The notes below the pieces were generated by a model. It was not told the DNA's origin and ran no database searches. It worked only from the letters and a program-made list of their open reading frames with translations. The position numbers were made by a program, and so were the translations under genes. A stretch of 64,000 nucleotides of DNA, from positions 248,001 to 312,000 of the forward strand of contig NZ_KI912270.1 of assembly GCF_000243415.2 (NCBI RefSeq). The letters are read 5' to 3'. Position 1 is the first letter of the stretch. Each line of letters starts with the position of its first letter. The DNA is from Mycolicibacterium tusciae JS617 (GTDB lineage Bacteria > Actinomycetota > Actinomycetes > Mycobacteriales > Mycobacteriaceae). Shown piece by piece: positions 17,755 through 26,869 of the stretch.

Positions 17755-18672
17755 TCAGCTGGCCTGATCCAGCCACGCGATACGCGCGTCGAGCCGGATG
17801 TCGTCGCAATAGGGCCATCCCGCCGCGCGCATCGCGTCGCGCACGCGCGCCAGAAACACATGCGGCCGGTAACGCAGAAGGTCTCGGCTCAGCCGAATGA
17901 TCAACCAGCCTCGCGCAGCCAAGTCGGCGAGCCGGTCGATGTCACGAGCGTGCTGTTCAGGGTCGTCCCAATGTTGCGGACCGTCGTATTCGACAGCCAC
18001 CTTCCATTCCTCCCACCCCATGTCGACGCGACCGACGAATTCGCCATACTCGTCGACGACAACGATCTGGGTTCGCGGCTTCGGGAAACCTGCGGCGATC
18101 AGCAGCAGCCGCGTCCGGGTTTCCTGCGGGGATTCGGCACCACCGTCCATCAGTTCCACCACACGGCGCACCTGCACAATTCCGCGGGCACCGTGACGAG
18201 AGGCCGCGAGGCGGTCGACATCCGACGGCTTGAGCAAGGTCGCGTTCGCGAGCGCATCCACCCGGATGATCGCCGTCTCAAGGCCCGCGCGGCGGCCGAG
18301 ATCGAATGCAGTCCGCGCCGGCGTCGTCATCGGTATCCCTTGCACGACGCAACTCTCGTCATCGCGCAGTCGCGCACGATGAATCAGGATGTCGTCGACA
18401 TCGCAGGTGTCTTGACGAACTAGCTCCGCAGGCAACGCTGCGTCAATCCACTGTGTTCCATACAAAGCCGCCGCGGAAAGTCCGGCGACGGTCGCGTTGC
18501 GCTGCGACCACAGCCATGCTGCAACGGCGCGCCTCTGGGGTGTGAGTTCAACCGCTTTGTCCAGATAGACATTGCGGTAGACCATCCGATTACCGCTAAC
18601 CAATGTCCGTCTCGTCACGGTGCCGGCGATAACTGCTTCAGTGCCGATGAACGGCAGGGATCCCTGATTCAT
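17755..18672 (-). CDS. AbiEi-like N-terminus plus DUF559 endonuclease-fold protein
   Basis: A 305-residue protein. The N-terminal half resembles AbiEi-type antitoxins (winged-HTH region and GIPMTTPARTAFDLGRR). The C-terminal half is DUF559, a Vsr/MutH-like nuclease fold, with D217 in FVGRVDMGW and VAVEYDGPQHWDD (E228, D230, H234) followed by DIDRLADLAARGWLIIRLSRD. ATG at 18672 is chosen; the longer reading to 18843 overlaps the IS terminus. No AbiEii toxin partner lies beside it, so an antitoxin role is doubtful. Its location inside terminal inverted repeats suggests it is mobile cargo or a participant in movement. Enzymatic activity is inferred, not known. Confidence 0.75.
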   Translation of the reverse strand: MNQGSLPFIGTEAVIAGTVTRRTLVSGNRMVYRNVYLDKAVELTPQRRAVAAWLWSQRNATVAGLSAAALYGTQWIDAALPAELVRQDTCDVDDILIHRARLRDDESCVVQGIPMTTPARTAFDLGRRAGLETAIIRVDALANATLLKPSDVDRLAASRHGARGIVQVRRVVELMDGGAESPQETRTRLLLIAAGFPKPRTQIVVVDEYGEFVGRVDMGWEEWKVAVEYDGPQHWDDPEQHARDIDRLADLAARGWLIIRLSRDLLRYRPHVFLARVRDAMRAAGWPYCDDIRLDARIAWLDQAS

Positions 18673-18805
18673 GCGCCCACCGTCGGCGGCCGGTCCCACA
18701 TCGAACGACCGTCGCAACACCGCGACGGTGCCGGCTGTGGATGAATGCGCCAATGTGGATGGACGAGTGTGGGCTTGTGTCACGGTCGAGCGGGGCGGAT
18801 TCATA

Positions 18806-20078
18806 CGGTCAGTGCAATATCTGTGATCAGAGGGGTTGCACATGCCGAGTGGTTATCCGCATTCGAGGTCGACGCGGCGGGAGTTGTTCGATCGGGTCTG
18901 CCTGGGTGAGCCGTTGGAGCGGGTGGCCAGGGACATGGGCGTGTCGACTACGGCGGCGAGTCTGTGGTGGCGTCAGGCTGGCGCAATGCCACTACTGCGC
19001 GGACAGAACTCCGAGAGAACCCACGGCCTGATCACCTCCGGCGATCCCGACCGTCTCGGCGGCCGGGGGCATCGCCTCAGCCTGGATGAACGCATCGAGA
19101 TCATGCGCGGCCGCGACAACGGGCTCACATACGAACGGATCGGCGAGAAGATCGGCCGGGACGCCAGCGTCGTCTGGCGAGAAGTGCACCGCAACAGCAA
19201 CCCTGACGGGGATTACCACGCCGGGATGGCCCATGCCCGGGCTGCTCAGAAGGCCAAGCGTCCCAAGGGGTTCACCCTCGATGACCCGGTGCTGTGCGCC
19301 ATGATCGAAACGGCGATGGACGACGGGTGGAGTCCGAAGCTGATCTCCGAGCTGTTGGTCCGCGATCATCCCGATGACAAGCTGGCACGGGTGAGCCACG
19401 AAACCATCTACAAATGCCTCTACGTCCAAACCCGTGGTCAACTCCGGGCTGACCTGCACAAGTGTCTATCGACCAAACGGGCGGCCCGTAAACCCCACCG
19501 GTCGGTCACCCGTGCCGGCGTCTATCCACCGGGATCGGTCTTCACCATCCGTGATCGCCCCGCCGAGGCCGCCGACCGGGCAGTGCCCGGGCACTGGGAG
19601 GGAGACTTGATCATGGGCGCCGGAAATGCCAGTGCCATAGGCACATTGGTGGAGCGCAGTACTCGGTTCACCATCCTGTTACACCTGCCCGCCGATCACA
19701 CCGCCGAGTCGGTGGCCACCGCGATGATCGGGGCGATGAGCGAGCTGCCGGCGCACCTGCGGCGCACCATCACCTGGGACCGGGGCAGCGAGATGGCCAA
19801 CTGGCGCACCATCGATCTGCAACTGCAGGCGCCGGTCTACTTCTGCGATCCTCACTCGCCCTGGCAACGGGGCACCAACGAGAACACCAACCGGCTCCTG
19901 CGGTTCTGGTTCGAGAAGGGCGCCGACCTGAGCATGCACACCAAGGCCGACCTCAAACGGATCCAAGACAAACTCAACACCCGACCCCGACCTACCTTGG
20001 ACCTCGACACGCCCGCCGACCGACTCGCCGCACTCATCGACCAAGCAGCCTGACCAACAGCCGACGTTGCATTGACCG
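18806..20078 (+). mobile_element. IS30-family insertion sequence, nested in DUF559 cassette
   Basis: A 1.27-kb element with an intact transposase. Proposed ends are CGGTCAGTGCAATATC (18806-18821) and GACGTTGCATTGACCG (20063-20078), inverted with 13 of 16 matches. Similarity continues weakly inward. No clear target duplication is seen, so the ends may be off by a few bases. It inserted about 130 bp upstream of the DUF559 start, between that gene and the right cassette end. Confidence 0.75.
18842..20053 (+). CDS. IS30-family transposase
   Basis: A complete transposase of 403 residues with an N-terminal HTH (LSLDERIEIMRGRDNGLTYERIG) and a C-terminal DDE core: GHWEGDLIMG (D), TITWDRGSEM (D) and NENTNRLLRFWF (E), the classic IS30 triad. 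ATG at 18842 follows an AGGGG ribosome-binding site; a TTG six bases earlier is also possible. There is no frameshift, so it is probably functional. Confidence 0.95.
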   Translation: MPSGYPHSRSTRRELFDRVCLGEPLERVARDMGVSTTAASLWWRQAGAMPLLRGQNSERTHGLITSGDPDRLGGRGHRLSLDERIEIMRGRDNGLTYERIGEKIGRDASVVWREVHRNSNPDGDYHAGMAHARAAQKAKRPKGFTLDDPVLCAMIETAMDDGWSPKLISELLVRDHPDDKLARVSHETIYKCLYVQTRGQLRADLHKCLSTKRAARKPHRSVTRAGVYPPGSVFTIRDRPAEAADRAVPGHWEGDLIMGAGNASAIGTLVERSTRFTILLHLPADHTAESVATAMIGAMSELPAHLRRTITWDRGSEMANWRTIDLQLQAPVYFCDPHSPWQRGTNENTNRLLRFWFEKGADLSMHTKADLKRIQDKLNTRPRPTLDLDTPADRLAALIDQAA

Positions 20079-20083
20079 CTTGA

Positions 20084-20100
20084 CAACGCCCGGGGCGTTG
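20084..20100. terminator. GC-rich perfect palindrome after the IS30 element
   Basis: CAACGCCCGGGGCGTTG has 8-bp arms with a one-base centre, directly between the IS30 end and the right cassette repeat. It could act as a hairpin terminator, though no U-tract follows, or be part of the cassette terminus. The left terminus has no equivalent. Confidence 0.4.
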
Positions 20101-20120
20101 TGTGCGGGTAACCCACGTTC
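20101..20120 (-). repeat. Right terminal inverted repeat of DUF559 cassette
   Basis: TGTGCGGGTAACCCACGTTC, the inverted partner of 17701-17720. It is followed by GCGCC at 20121-20125, matching the five bases before the left repeat. It lies 43 bp before the helicase start and may influence that promoter. Confidence 0.75.
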
Positions 20121-20163
20121 GCGCCTGAGGTGAGGTGTCGCCGCGCTCACCTACAGTGGCACC

Positions 20164-23100
20164 GTGTTCGTCTCCGGCGGCAGCGTCATTTACAGCGCAT
20201 CCGATCTCGCGGCAGCCGCCCGCTGTGAGTATGCGCTCCTGCGCGCTTTCGACGCCAAACTCGGCCGCGGCCCGGCCGTCTCGGTCGAAGACGAATTGCT
20301 CGCCCGCACTGCCACGCTCGGCGGCGAGCACGAACAACGCCACCTCGATGAGCTACGTGAACTCGCCGAGGAGAATCTCGCGATCATCGGCCGGCCCGAA
20401 TACACCGTCGACGGGCTGACCGCTGCGGCCGAGGCAACCATCAACGCCGTTCAACGCCGGGCACCGGTGATCTATCAGGCCGCGATGTTCGACGGCCGAT
20501 TCGCCGGTTTCGCCGACTTCCTGGTGCTGGACTCCGACCAATACCTGCTGCGGGACACGAAGCTCGCGCGTTCGGTCAAGGTCGAGGCCCTGCTGCAGCT
20601 TGCCGCCTACGCCGACACCCTGGCCCGCGCGGGCGTACCCGTGGCATCCGAGGTGGAGTTGGTGCTCGGTGACGGTGCGACGGTCAGATACCGGGTCGAC
20701 GAACTGCTTCCGGTCTACCTGAGCAGGCGTACCGGCCTGCAACGGCTGCTCGACGACCACCTCGCCGGCGGCGCAGCGGTGAGCTGGGAGAACGAGGACG
20801 TGCGCGCATGCTTCCGCTGTCCGGAGTGCGAGATCCAGGTGCGCGCCCACGACGACCTTCTACTCGTCGCGGGGATGCGGGTGAGCCAGCGGGCCCGCCT
20901 GATCGACGCAGGCATCACCACCGTCGCCGAACTCGCCGCGCATACCGGCCCCGTGGCCGAACTGAGTGGACGCACCGTGACGACGCTGACCGGTCAGGCA
21001 CGTCTGCAGATCTCCCCGAGGGTGGACGGCAAGCCGCCGTACGAGGTGGTCGACGCGCAGCCGCTGATGGTGCTGCCCGACGCGAACAAGGGTGACCTGT
21101 TCTTCGACTTCGAGGGCGACCCGCTGTGGACCGTCGACGGTCGCGAATGGGGCCTGGAATACCTGTGGGGTGTCCTTAGCACGACAGATGAATTCCACCC
21201 GTTCTGGGCGCACGACCGTCCCAGCGAACGCAAGGCGCTTGTCGACTTCCTGGCCATGGTCCGCAAGCGGTTGAAGCGCTACCCCGGCATGCACATCTAC
21301 CACTACGCGGCCTACGAGAAGAGCACGCTGCTCCGGCTGGCAGGCCGTTACGGCGTTGGCGAGAACGACGTCGACGACCTGCTGCGCAACGGCGTTCTGG
21401 TCGACTTATATCCGTTGGTGCGCAAGAGCATTCGAGTCGGTACCGAGAACTACAGCATCAAATCGCTCGAGCCGCTCTACATGGGCAACGAATTGCGCAG
21501 CGGCGAAGTGACCACCGCCACCGATTCCATCACGCAGTACGCGCGCTACTGCGCACTGCGCGACGAGGGACGTGCGGACGAAGCTGCGGGCGTGCTCAAG
21601 AAGATCGAGGACTACAACGTCTACGACTGCCGGTCGACCCGCCGCCTGCGCGACTGGATGATGGCCCGAGCCATCGAATCCGGCGTTCCGCCGCGCGGTC
21701 CACAACCGGTGCGCGACGACGAGGTTATCGAACTCGGCGACGACCTCGAACGCACGCTGTTGAGATTCGCCGGTGACGGCGTGCAGCAGCGGACCGCCGC
21801 GCAGACGGCCGTGGCGATGGTCGCTGCCGCCAGGGGTTTTCACCGGCGCGAGGACAAGCCGTTCTGGTGGAGCCACTTCGACCGCGTCAACAACCCCGTC
21901 GACGAATGGGCCGACAACAGCGACGTCTTCATCGCCGACAAGACCGTCATCGTGAACGACTGGCACCAACCGCCAAGGGCGCGCAAGCCCCAGCGGCACG
22001 TTCGACTGATCGGCAGCGTCGCGAACGGCGGATTGGCGACCAGCATGTACGCGTTGTACGACCCGCCCGCACCTGTGGGCCTGGCCGACGATCCCGACCG
22101 CCGCGGCTTCGGTTCGGTCGTGGTTTCCGAATGCGACAACCTCGAGGCGCCCACCGAAGTCGTCGTCGTCGAACGCCAACCCAAGGATGGCGACACCTTC
22201 GACCAGTTGCCGTTCGCGCTGACGCCCGGGCCCCCGATCAACACCAGGCCACTGCAGGAGTCGATCGAACAGACCGCGGCCGACGTGGCGGCCGGCCTTC
22301 CCAACCTGCCGTGCGACGCGGTGACCGACATCCTGTTGCGTCGCGCCCCCCGCACAATCAGCGGCGGTGGCCTCCCCCGCAGCGAGGAGGTCGCAGGCGA
22401 CATCGCCTCCGCTTTGCTGGATCTCGATTCGAGCTACCTCGCGGTGCACGGGCCGCCGGGCACCGGTAAGACATTCACCTCCGCCAAGGTGATCGCGCGA
22501 CTGGTCAACGAGCACGCGTGGCGCATCGGCGTGGTGGCACAGTCGCACGCCGTGGTGGAGAACCTGCTCGGCTGCGTCATCGAGGCGGGAGTTCCCCCGG
22601 ATCGGGTGGGCAAGAAGAAGAGTGCGGGCGCGCCGTGGCGTGAGGTCGACGAGAAGGACTACGCCGCATTCATCGCCGATACCGAAGGCTGCGTGATCGG
22701 CGGCACCGCTTGGGATTTCGCCAACAGCGGACGTGTTCCGCGGCTCGCGCTCGACCTACTCGTCGTCGAGGAGGCCGGGCAGTACAGCCTCGCCAACACC
22801 ATCGCGGTCGCGCCGTCGGCGCGCAACCTGCTGCTGCTCGGCGACCCGCAGCAACTGCCACAGGTCAGTCAGGGCACCCATCCCGAACCCGTGGACTGCT
22901 CGGCCCTGGGCTGGCTCATCGACGGAAGGCACACGCTGCCAGCCGAACTGGGCTACTTCCTCGATCTGTCCTACCGCATGCACCCGACGGTGTGCGCGGC
23001 GGTGTCGGCGCTGTCCTATGACGGCAGGCTGCAGTCGTACGGCAAGGTGACCGCGGCGCGCAGCCTCGATGGGCAGCCCCCGGGCGTGCGTGTGCTCACC

Positions 23101-23559
23101 GTCGAGCATGACGGCAACTCGACCGACAGTCCCGAGGAAGCCGACGCGATCCTCGCCGAGGTCCGCGGTCTGCTCGGCACCGCCTGGACCGACGAGCACG
23201 GCACGGTGCCGCTGGCCGCCGAGCACGTGCTGGTCGTGACGCCGTACAACGCTCAAGTCGTGACGTTGCGGCGGCGCTTTGACGATGCGGGGCTGACCGG
23301 TGTCGAGGTGGGCACCGTCGACAAGTTCCAGGGCAGGCAGGCGCCGGTGGTTTTCGTATCGATGACCGCATCGTCGGCCGACGACGTGCCTCGCGGAATC
23401 GCGTTCCTGCTCAACCGGAACCGGCTCAACGTCGCGGTGAGCCGGGCCAAATACCTCTGCGTCATCGTGCAGTCACCGTTGCTGACCGAATACCTGCCAC
23501 CCACACCCGACCGCCTCGTCGAGCTGGGCGCGTTCCTGTCGCTGCGCGGCGTCGGCTGA
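20164..23559 (+). CDS. TM0106-type RecB nuclease fused to SF1 DNA helicase (Rv1251c-like)
   Basis: A fusion of 1131 residues. The N-terminus is a RecB/Cas4-like nuclease with GFADFLVLDSDQYLLRDTKLA and QLAAYAD (about residues 110-160). A CFRCPEC pair follows near 218, then a predicted RNase H-like segment starting DLFFDFEGDPLW near 315. The C-terminus is a UPF1/Dna2-like helicase: GPPGTGKT near 763, LLVVEEAGQ near 863, LLLLGDPQQLPQ, LSYRMHPTVC, TVDKFQGRQAPVVF and LNVAVSRAK. It probably processes DNA or RNA ends in repair; the exact role is unknown. GTG is the start. The same large protein sits beside lprE in M. tuberculosis. Confidence 0.9.
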   Translation: MFVSGGSVIYSASDLAAAARCEYALLRAFDAKLGRGPAVSVEDELLARTATLGGEHEQRHLDELRELAEENLAIIGRPEYTVDGLTAAAEATINAVQRRAPVIYQAAMFDGRFAGFADFLVLDSDQYLLRDTKLARSVKVEALLQLAAYADTLARAGVPVASEVELVLGDGATVRYRVDELLPVYLSRRTGLQRLLDDHLAGGAAVSWENEDVRACFRCPECEIQVRAHDDLLLVAGMRVSQRARLIDAGITTVAELAAHTGPVAELSGRTVTTLTGQARLQISPRVDGKPPYEVVDAQPLMVLPDANKGDLFFDFEGDPLWTVDGREWGLEYLWGVLSTTDEFHPFWAHDRPSERKALVDFLAMVRKRLKRYPGMHIYHYAAYEKSTLLRLAGRYGVGENDVDDLLRNGVLVDLYPLVRKSIRVGTENYSIKSLEPLYMGNELRSGEVTTATDSITQYARYCALRDEGRADEAAGVLKKIEDYNVYDCRSTRRLRDWMMARAIESGVPPRGPQPVRDDEVIELGDDLERTLLRFAGDGVQQRTAAQTAVAMVAAARGFHRREDKPFWWSHFDRVNNPVDEWADNSDVFIADKTVIVNDWHQPPRARKPQRHVRLIGSVANGGLATSMYALYDPPAPVGLADDPDRRGFGSVVVSECDNLEAPTEVVVVERQPKDGDTFDQLPFALTPGPPINTRPLQESIEQTAADVAAGLPNLPCDAVTDILLRRAPRTISGGGLPRSEEVAGDIASALLDLDSSYLAVHGPPGTGKTFTSAKVIARLVNEHAWRIGVVAQSHAVVENLLGCVIEAGVPPDRVGKKKSAGAPWREVDEKDYAAFIADTEGCVIGGTAWDFANSGRVPRLALDLLVVEEAGQYSLANTIAVAPSARNLLLLGDPQQLPQVSQGTHPEPVDCSALGWLIDGRHTLPAELGYFLDLSYRMHPTVCAAVSALSYDGRLQSYGKVTAARSLDGQPPGVRVLTVEHDGNSTDSPEEADAILAEVRGLLGTAWTDEHGTVPLAAEHVLVVTPYNAQVVTLRRRFDDAGLTGVEVGTVDKFQGRQAPVVFVSMTASSADDVPRGIAFLLNRNRLNVAVSRAKYLCVIVQSPLLTEYLPPTPDRLVELGAFLSLRGVG

Positions 23560-23593
23560 GCCGACAATCAGGCACGTGTGATAGACCCACTGA

Positions 23594-24946
23594 GTGAGCG
23601 TGACCGAGCGGCTGGCGGAAATCGTCGGGCCCGGCTACGTCAGCGTCGACCCCGACGTGCTCGACGGGCGCAGCGTGGACCACACCGGGCGCTATCGCGG
23701 ACAAGCCGGCCTGCTCGTGCGGCCGGGCTCGGCTGACGAAGTCGCGGCGGTGCTGCGCGAGTGCCGAGATGCGGGCGTGTACGTCACCGTGCAAGGAGGA
23801 CGAACCTCGTTGGTGGCCGGGACGGTCCCCGAGCACGACGACGTGTTGTTGTCGACCGAGCGGCTACGCGACGTCGGTGGGGTCGACGTCGCCGAACGGC
23901 GAATCCGCGTAGGCGCAGGCGTCCCGCTGGCAGAGGTGCAGCGGGCAGCGTCGGCGGCGGGACTGGTATTCGGGGTCGACCTGGCTGCGCGCGATTCCGC
24001 GACCGTCGGCGGTATGGCGTCGACGAATGCCGGCGGACTGCGCACGGTCCGCTACGGCAACATGGGCGAGCAGGTCATCGGCTTGGACGTGGCGCTTCCG
24101 GACGGCACGGTGGTGCGCCGCCACAGCCAGGTGCGCATGGACAACACCGGCTACGACCTGGCCTCGCTGTTCATCGGCGCCGAGGGCACGCTCGGCGTCA
24201 TCACCAGCCTGGACCTGAGACTGCATCCCGCTCCGAGAAACCGCGTGACCGCGATCTGTGGGTTCACCGATCTGGATGCGGCCATCTCGTCGGGTCGCGT
24301 GTTCCGCGAGATGGACGGGATCGCGGCGCTGGAGTTGATCGATGCACGCGCCAGCGCGCTGACCGCTGAGCACGCCGGTGTGTCCGCGCCAGTCGTCGGC
24401 GCATGGCTGCTGCTCATCGAGTTGGCCGGCGACACCGATCAGACCGAGCGCCTTGCCGAGACTCTCGAAGATGCGCGGTTGGCCGGCGAACCCGCGGTGG
24501 GCGTCGATGCGACCGCACAGCAGCGGCTGTGGCAAGTGCGCGAGGCCGTCGCCGAGGTGCTCGGCGTGTACGGGCCGCCGCTGAAATTCGATGTCTCGCT
24601 GCCCCTTTCAGCGATCTCCTCCTTCGCGAGCCAAGCCGTCGAGCTGGTCTCCGAATACGCGCCGGACGCCATCCCCGTGCTCTTCGGCCACATCGGCGAG
24701 GGCAATCTGCATCTCAATCTGGTGCGGTGCGCACTCGACGCCGAGCGGGAGCACGGCCTGTATTCGGCCATGATGGCGCTGATCGCGCGCCTCGGCGGCA
24801 ACGTCAGCTCCGAGCACGGTGTCGGCACCCGCAAACGCGACTATGTGTCGATGTCGCGCAGCGAGTCCGACATCGCGGCGATGCGGGCGGTCAAAGCGGC
24901 GTTCGACCCCACCGGCTATCTCAATCCCGCAGTGCTCTTCGACTGA
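23594..24946 (+). CDS. FAD-linked oxidase, D-2-hydroxyacid dehydrogenase type
   Basis: A second GlcD-superfamily flavoprotein, 450 residues. Motifs are GGMASTNAGGLRTVRYG near 140, GAEGTLGVITSLDLRLHP near 195, GHIGEGNLHLN near 362 and SSEHGVGTRKRDYV near 405. The GHxGxGNLHLN form is closer to D-2-hydroxyglutarate and D-lactate dehydrogenases than the AHAGDGNTH of the gene at 2339. It starts at GTG, 34 bp after the helicase on the same strand, and ends flush against the convergent MFS gene. The substrate is not certain. Confidence 0.82.
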   Translation: MSVTERLAEIVGPGYVSVDPDVLDGRSVDHTGRYRGQAGLLVRPGSADEVAAVLRECRDAGVYVTVQGGRTSLVAGTVPEHDDVLLSTERLRDVGGVDVAERRIRVGAGVPLAEVQRAASAAGLVFGVDLAARDSATVGGMASTNAGGLRTVRYGNMGEQVIGLDVALPDGTVVRRHSQVRMDNTGYDLASLFIGAEGTLGVITSLDLRLHPAPRNRVTAICGFTDLDAAISSGRVFREMDGIAALELIDARASALTAEHAGVSAPVVGAWLLLIELAGDTDQTERLAETLEDARLAGEPAVGVDATAQQRLWQVREAVAEVLGVYGPPLKFDVSLPLSAISSFASQAVELVSEYAPDAIPVLFGHIGEGNLHLNLVRCALDAEREHGLYSAMMALIARLGGNVSSEHGVGTRKRDYVSMSRSESDIAAMRAVKAAFDPTGYLNPAVLFD

Positions 24947-26791
24947 CTATTCCTGCCAGGGCGTCGAATGCCTGCCGCGACTCGAACCGTCGTCGGAATC
25001 GTCGCGGGCATGCCTGCTGGCCGACTCGAACCAGAACGGCCGCGGGTCCGGTTCATCCTCGCGCAACCCGTGCCGACTGGAAGCGTGGGCGCCCTCGGGC
25101 TCGTCATCGACATGGAAACCGTTGTGCGCAAAACCGATCGGTAGCACGTCGGTCACATGGCGCCAGGATTCGACCGGCTCGGTGGCCGGTTCGGTATCGC
25201 GTCGATTCAGCTGCAGCGGTTCGGCGTCGTCCCACGACACCGTGTACTCGACGTACTCGTCGTGGTCGACGGCGAATACCTCGTCGCCGCCGCGGCCTGC
25301 GTCGTCGAACCCCCGGTCGTCGACAACCGTCGACCGCGGGTCGCCCCAACCGAGGAAGAACAGCGCCGCACCGACACCGAACAACGCGAAGAACGCCGGC
25401 AGCAGCAGGGTCTGTGACATCGCGGCGGAGAACGGTTCCTGGAGGTACGCGGGCAATAGGTTCATCACACCGTCACCTTGAGGTGACTCGGCGGCCGTCA
25501 CTCCGACTTCATCGCTGATCCGCCATGTCATGAAGGCCGCCACGCCGGCGCTGCCCAGCACCGACCCGACCTGCCGGGTGGTGTTGTAGACGCCCGATCC
25601 CGCGCCCGCCAGCCGCGGCGGCAGATTGCGGGTGGCGGTCGCGGCCAGCGGCGACCAGATGAACGCCATTCCGATGCCGGTGACCGTCAGCGGCAACACG
25701 ATCCGCCAGATCGGTGTGGCGGATGTCATTTCGATCGACAGCCATGTCAAGGAGATCGCCACCAACGAGAAGCCGAAGCCGACCACCGGACGCGGATGGC
25801 TCCTGTCGACGATTCTGCCGACGAACGGCGCCAGCACCCCGGACGCGATGGCCATCGGCGCAACCACCAGCGCCGAACGCGTCGGCGAGAGTCCGCATAC
25901 CTCCTGGGCGTAGAACATGACCGGCACGATCATCGCCGTCACGACGAAACCGATGGTGGCCACACCGATGTTGGACAGGGAAAAGTCGCGGTCGCGGAAG
26001 ATGTGCAGCGGGACCAGTGGGTCGTTGGGGTTGACGTGTTGCCAGAACAGGAACGCGGCCATGAAACCGATGCCGCCGGCGATCGTGCCCCACACCCACG
26101 GTGCCCAGCTGTGCGACTGCCCTTCCTGCAGGGCGAACACGATCATGAACATGCCGATGCCGGACAGCGCCATACCGAGCAGATCGAATCGCGGGGTACC
26201 GGTGTCCAGTTGCGGAATCAGCCGAAGGGCAAGGCCCACACCGACGATGCCGACCGGCACGTTGACGAAGAAAATCCACTGCCAGCCCAGCGCGTCGAGC
26301 AGCAGTCCACCGGCCAGCGGACCGACCAGTGTCGCCACGCCCGCCGTCGCGCCCCACAGGCTCATCGCCACGCCGCGGCGGCCGGCGGGGAAGATACGGG
26401 TGATCGTCGACAGCGTCTGCGGCGTAAGCAGCGCCGCCCCGAGACCCTGTACGACGCGGGCGACGATCAGCATGCCGATGCTGTCGGCCAGCCCACACCA
26501 CAGCGATGCGACGGTGAACAGCGTCAGCCCCACCAGATAGAGGTTCTTCGGCCCGAACCGGTCGCCGAGGCGGCCGGCCACGAGCAGTGGGACCGCGTAG
26601 GCGAGCAGGTAGGCGCTCGTCACCCAGATGACCGAGTCGTAGCTCGCGCCGAACGCGGCCATGATCGACGGGTTGGCGACCGACACGATCGTCGCGTCGA
26701 CCAGGATCATGAAGAAGCCGACCAACATCGCCCATAAGGCGTGCCACGGGTTCGCCGTGGCAGGACGGGGGATCAGGGTCGCAGACATCAC
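24947..26791 (-). CDS. MFS drug exporter, DHA2/EmrB-QacA type (Rv1250-like)
   Basis: A 614-residue protein with 14 predicted membrane segments in the first 490 residues and the DHA2 motif C region ([23 protein letters not shown]). It is likely a proton-driven multidrug exporter. The last 120 or so residues form a hydrophilic, Asp/Glu/Arg-rich tail that is unusual for the family. Met residues at positions 1 and 2 are both possible starts. It matches Rv1250 by context. Confidence 0.9.
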   Translation of the reverse strand: MMSATLIPRPATANPWHALWAMLVGFFMILVDATIVSVANPSIMAAFGASYDSVIWVTSAYLLAYAVPLLVAGRLGDRFGPKNLYLVGLTLFTVASLWCGLADSIGMLIVARVVQGLGAALLTPQTLSTITRIFPAGRRGVAMSLWGATAGVATLVGPLAGGLLLDALGWQWIFFVNVPVGIVGVGLALRLIPQLDTGTPRFDLLGMALSGIGMFMIVFALQEGQSHSWAPWVWGTIAGGIGFMAAFLFWQHVNPNDPLVPLHIFRDRDFSLSNIGVATIGFVVTAMIVPVMFYAQEVCGLSPTRSALVVAPMAIASGVLAPFVGRIVDRSHPRPVVGFGFSLVAISLTWLSIEMTSATPIWRIVLPLTVTGIGMAFIWSPLAATATRNLPPRLAGAGSGVYNTTRQVGSVLGSAGVAAFMTWRISDEVGVTAAESPQGDGVMNLLPAYLQEPFSAAMSQTLLLPAFFALFGVGAALFFLGWGDPRSTVVDDRGFDDAGRGGDEVFAVDHDEYVEYTVSWDDAEPLQLNRRDTEPATEPVESWRHVTDVLPIGFAHNGFHVDDEPEGAHASSRHGLREDEPDPRPFWFESASRHARDDSDDGSSRGRHSTPWQE

Positions 26792-26869
26792 ATCGACTTA
26801 CTCAAAGATTCAGCCGACGCTACGGACGGTGACTGATCCCGACAAGTCGGGATCGCGCCAGTACAGACC

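Larger units (their letters stand above)
17701..20120. mobile_element. Candidate DUF559 mobile cassette with terminal inverted repeats
   Basis: Left end GAAAGTGGGTTACCCGCACA (17701-17720) and right end TGTGCGGGTAACCCACGTTC (20101-20120) are inverted repeats, 19 of 20 identical. GCGCC stands directly outside both ends (17696-17700 and 20121-20125), like a 5-bp target duplication. The unit separates lprE from the nuclease-helicase gene, which are neighbours in M. tuberculosis. It carries one DUF559 gene plus a later-arriving IS30-type element; without the IS it would be about 1.15 kb. No recognised transposase of its own is present, so it is either non-autonomous or the DUF559 protein takes part. 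The GC-rich 5-bp repeat alone could be chance. Confidence 0.55.

Noticed and set aside
17755..18672. AbiE toxin-antitoxin system
   Set aside because: Only an AbiEi-like N-terminus is seen and no AbiEii nucleotidyltransferase toxin is adjacent here or at 33075-34037.
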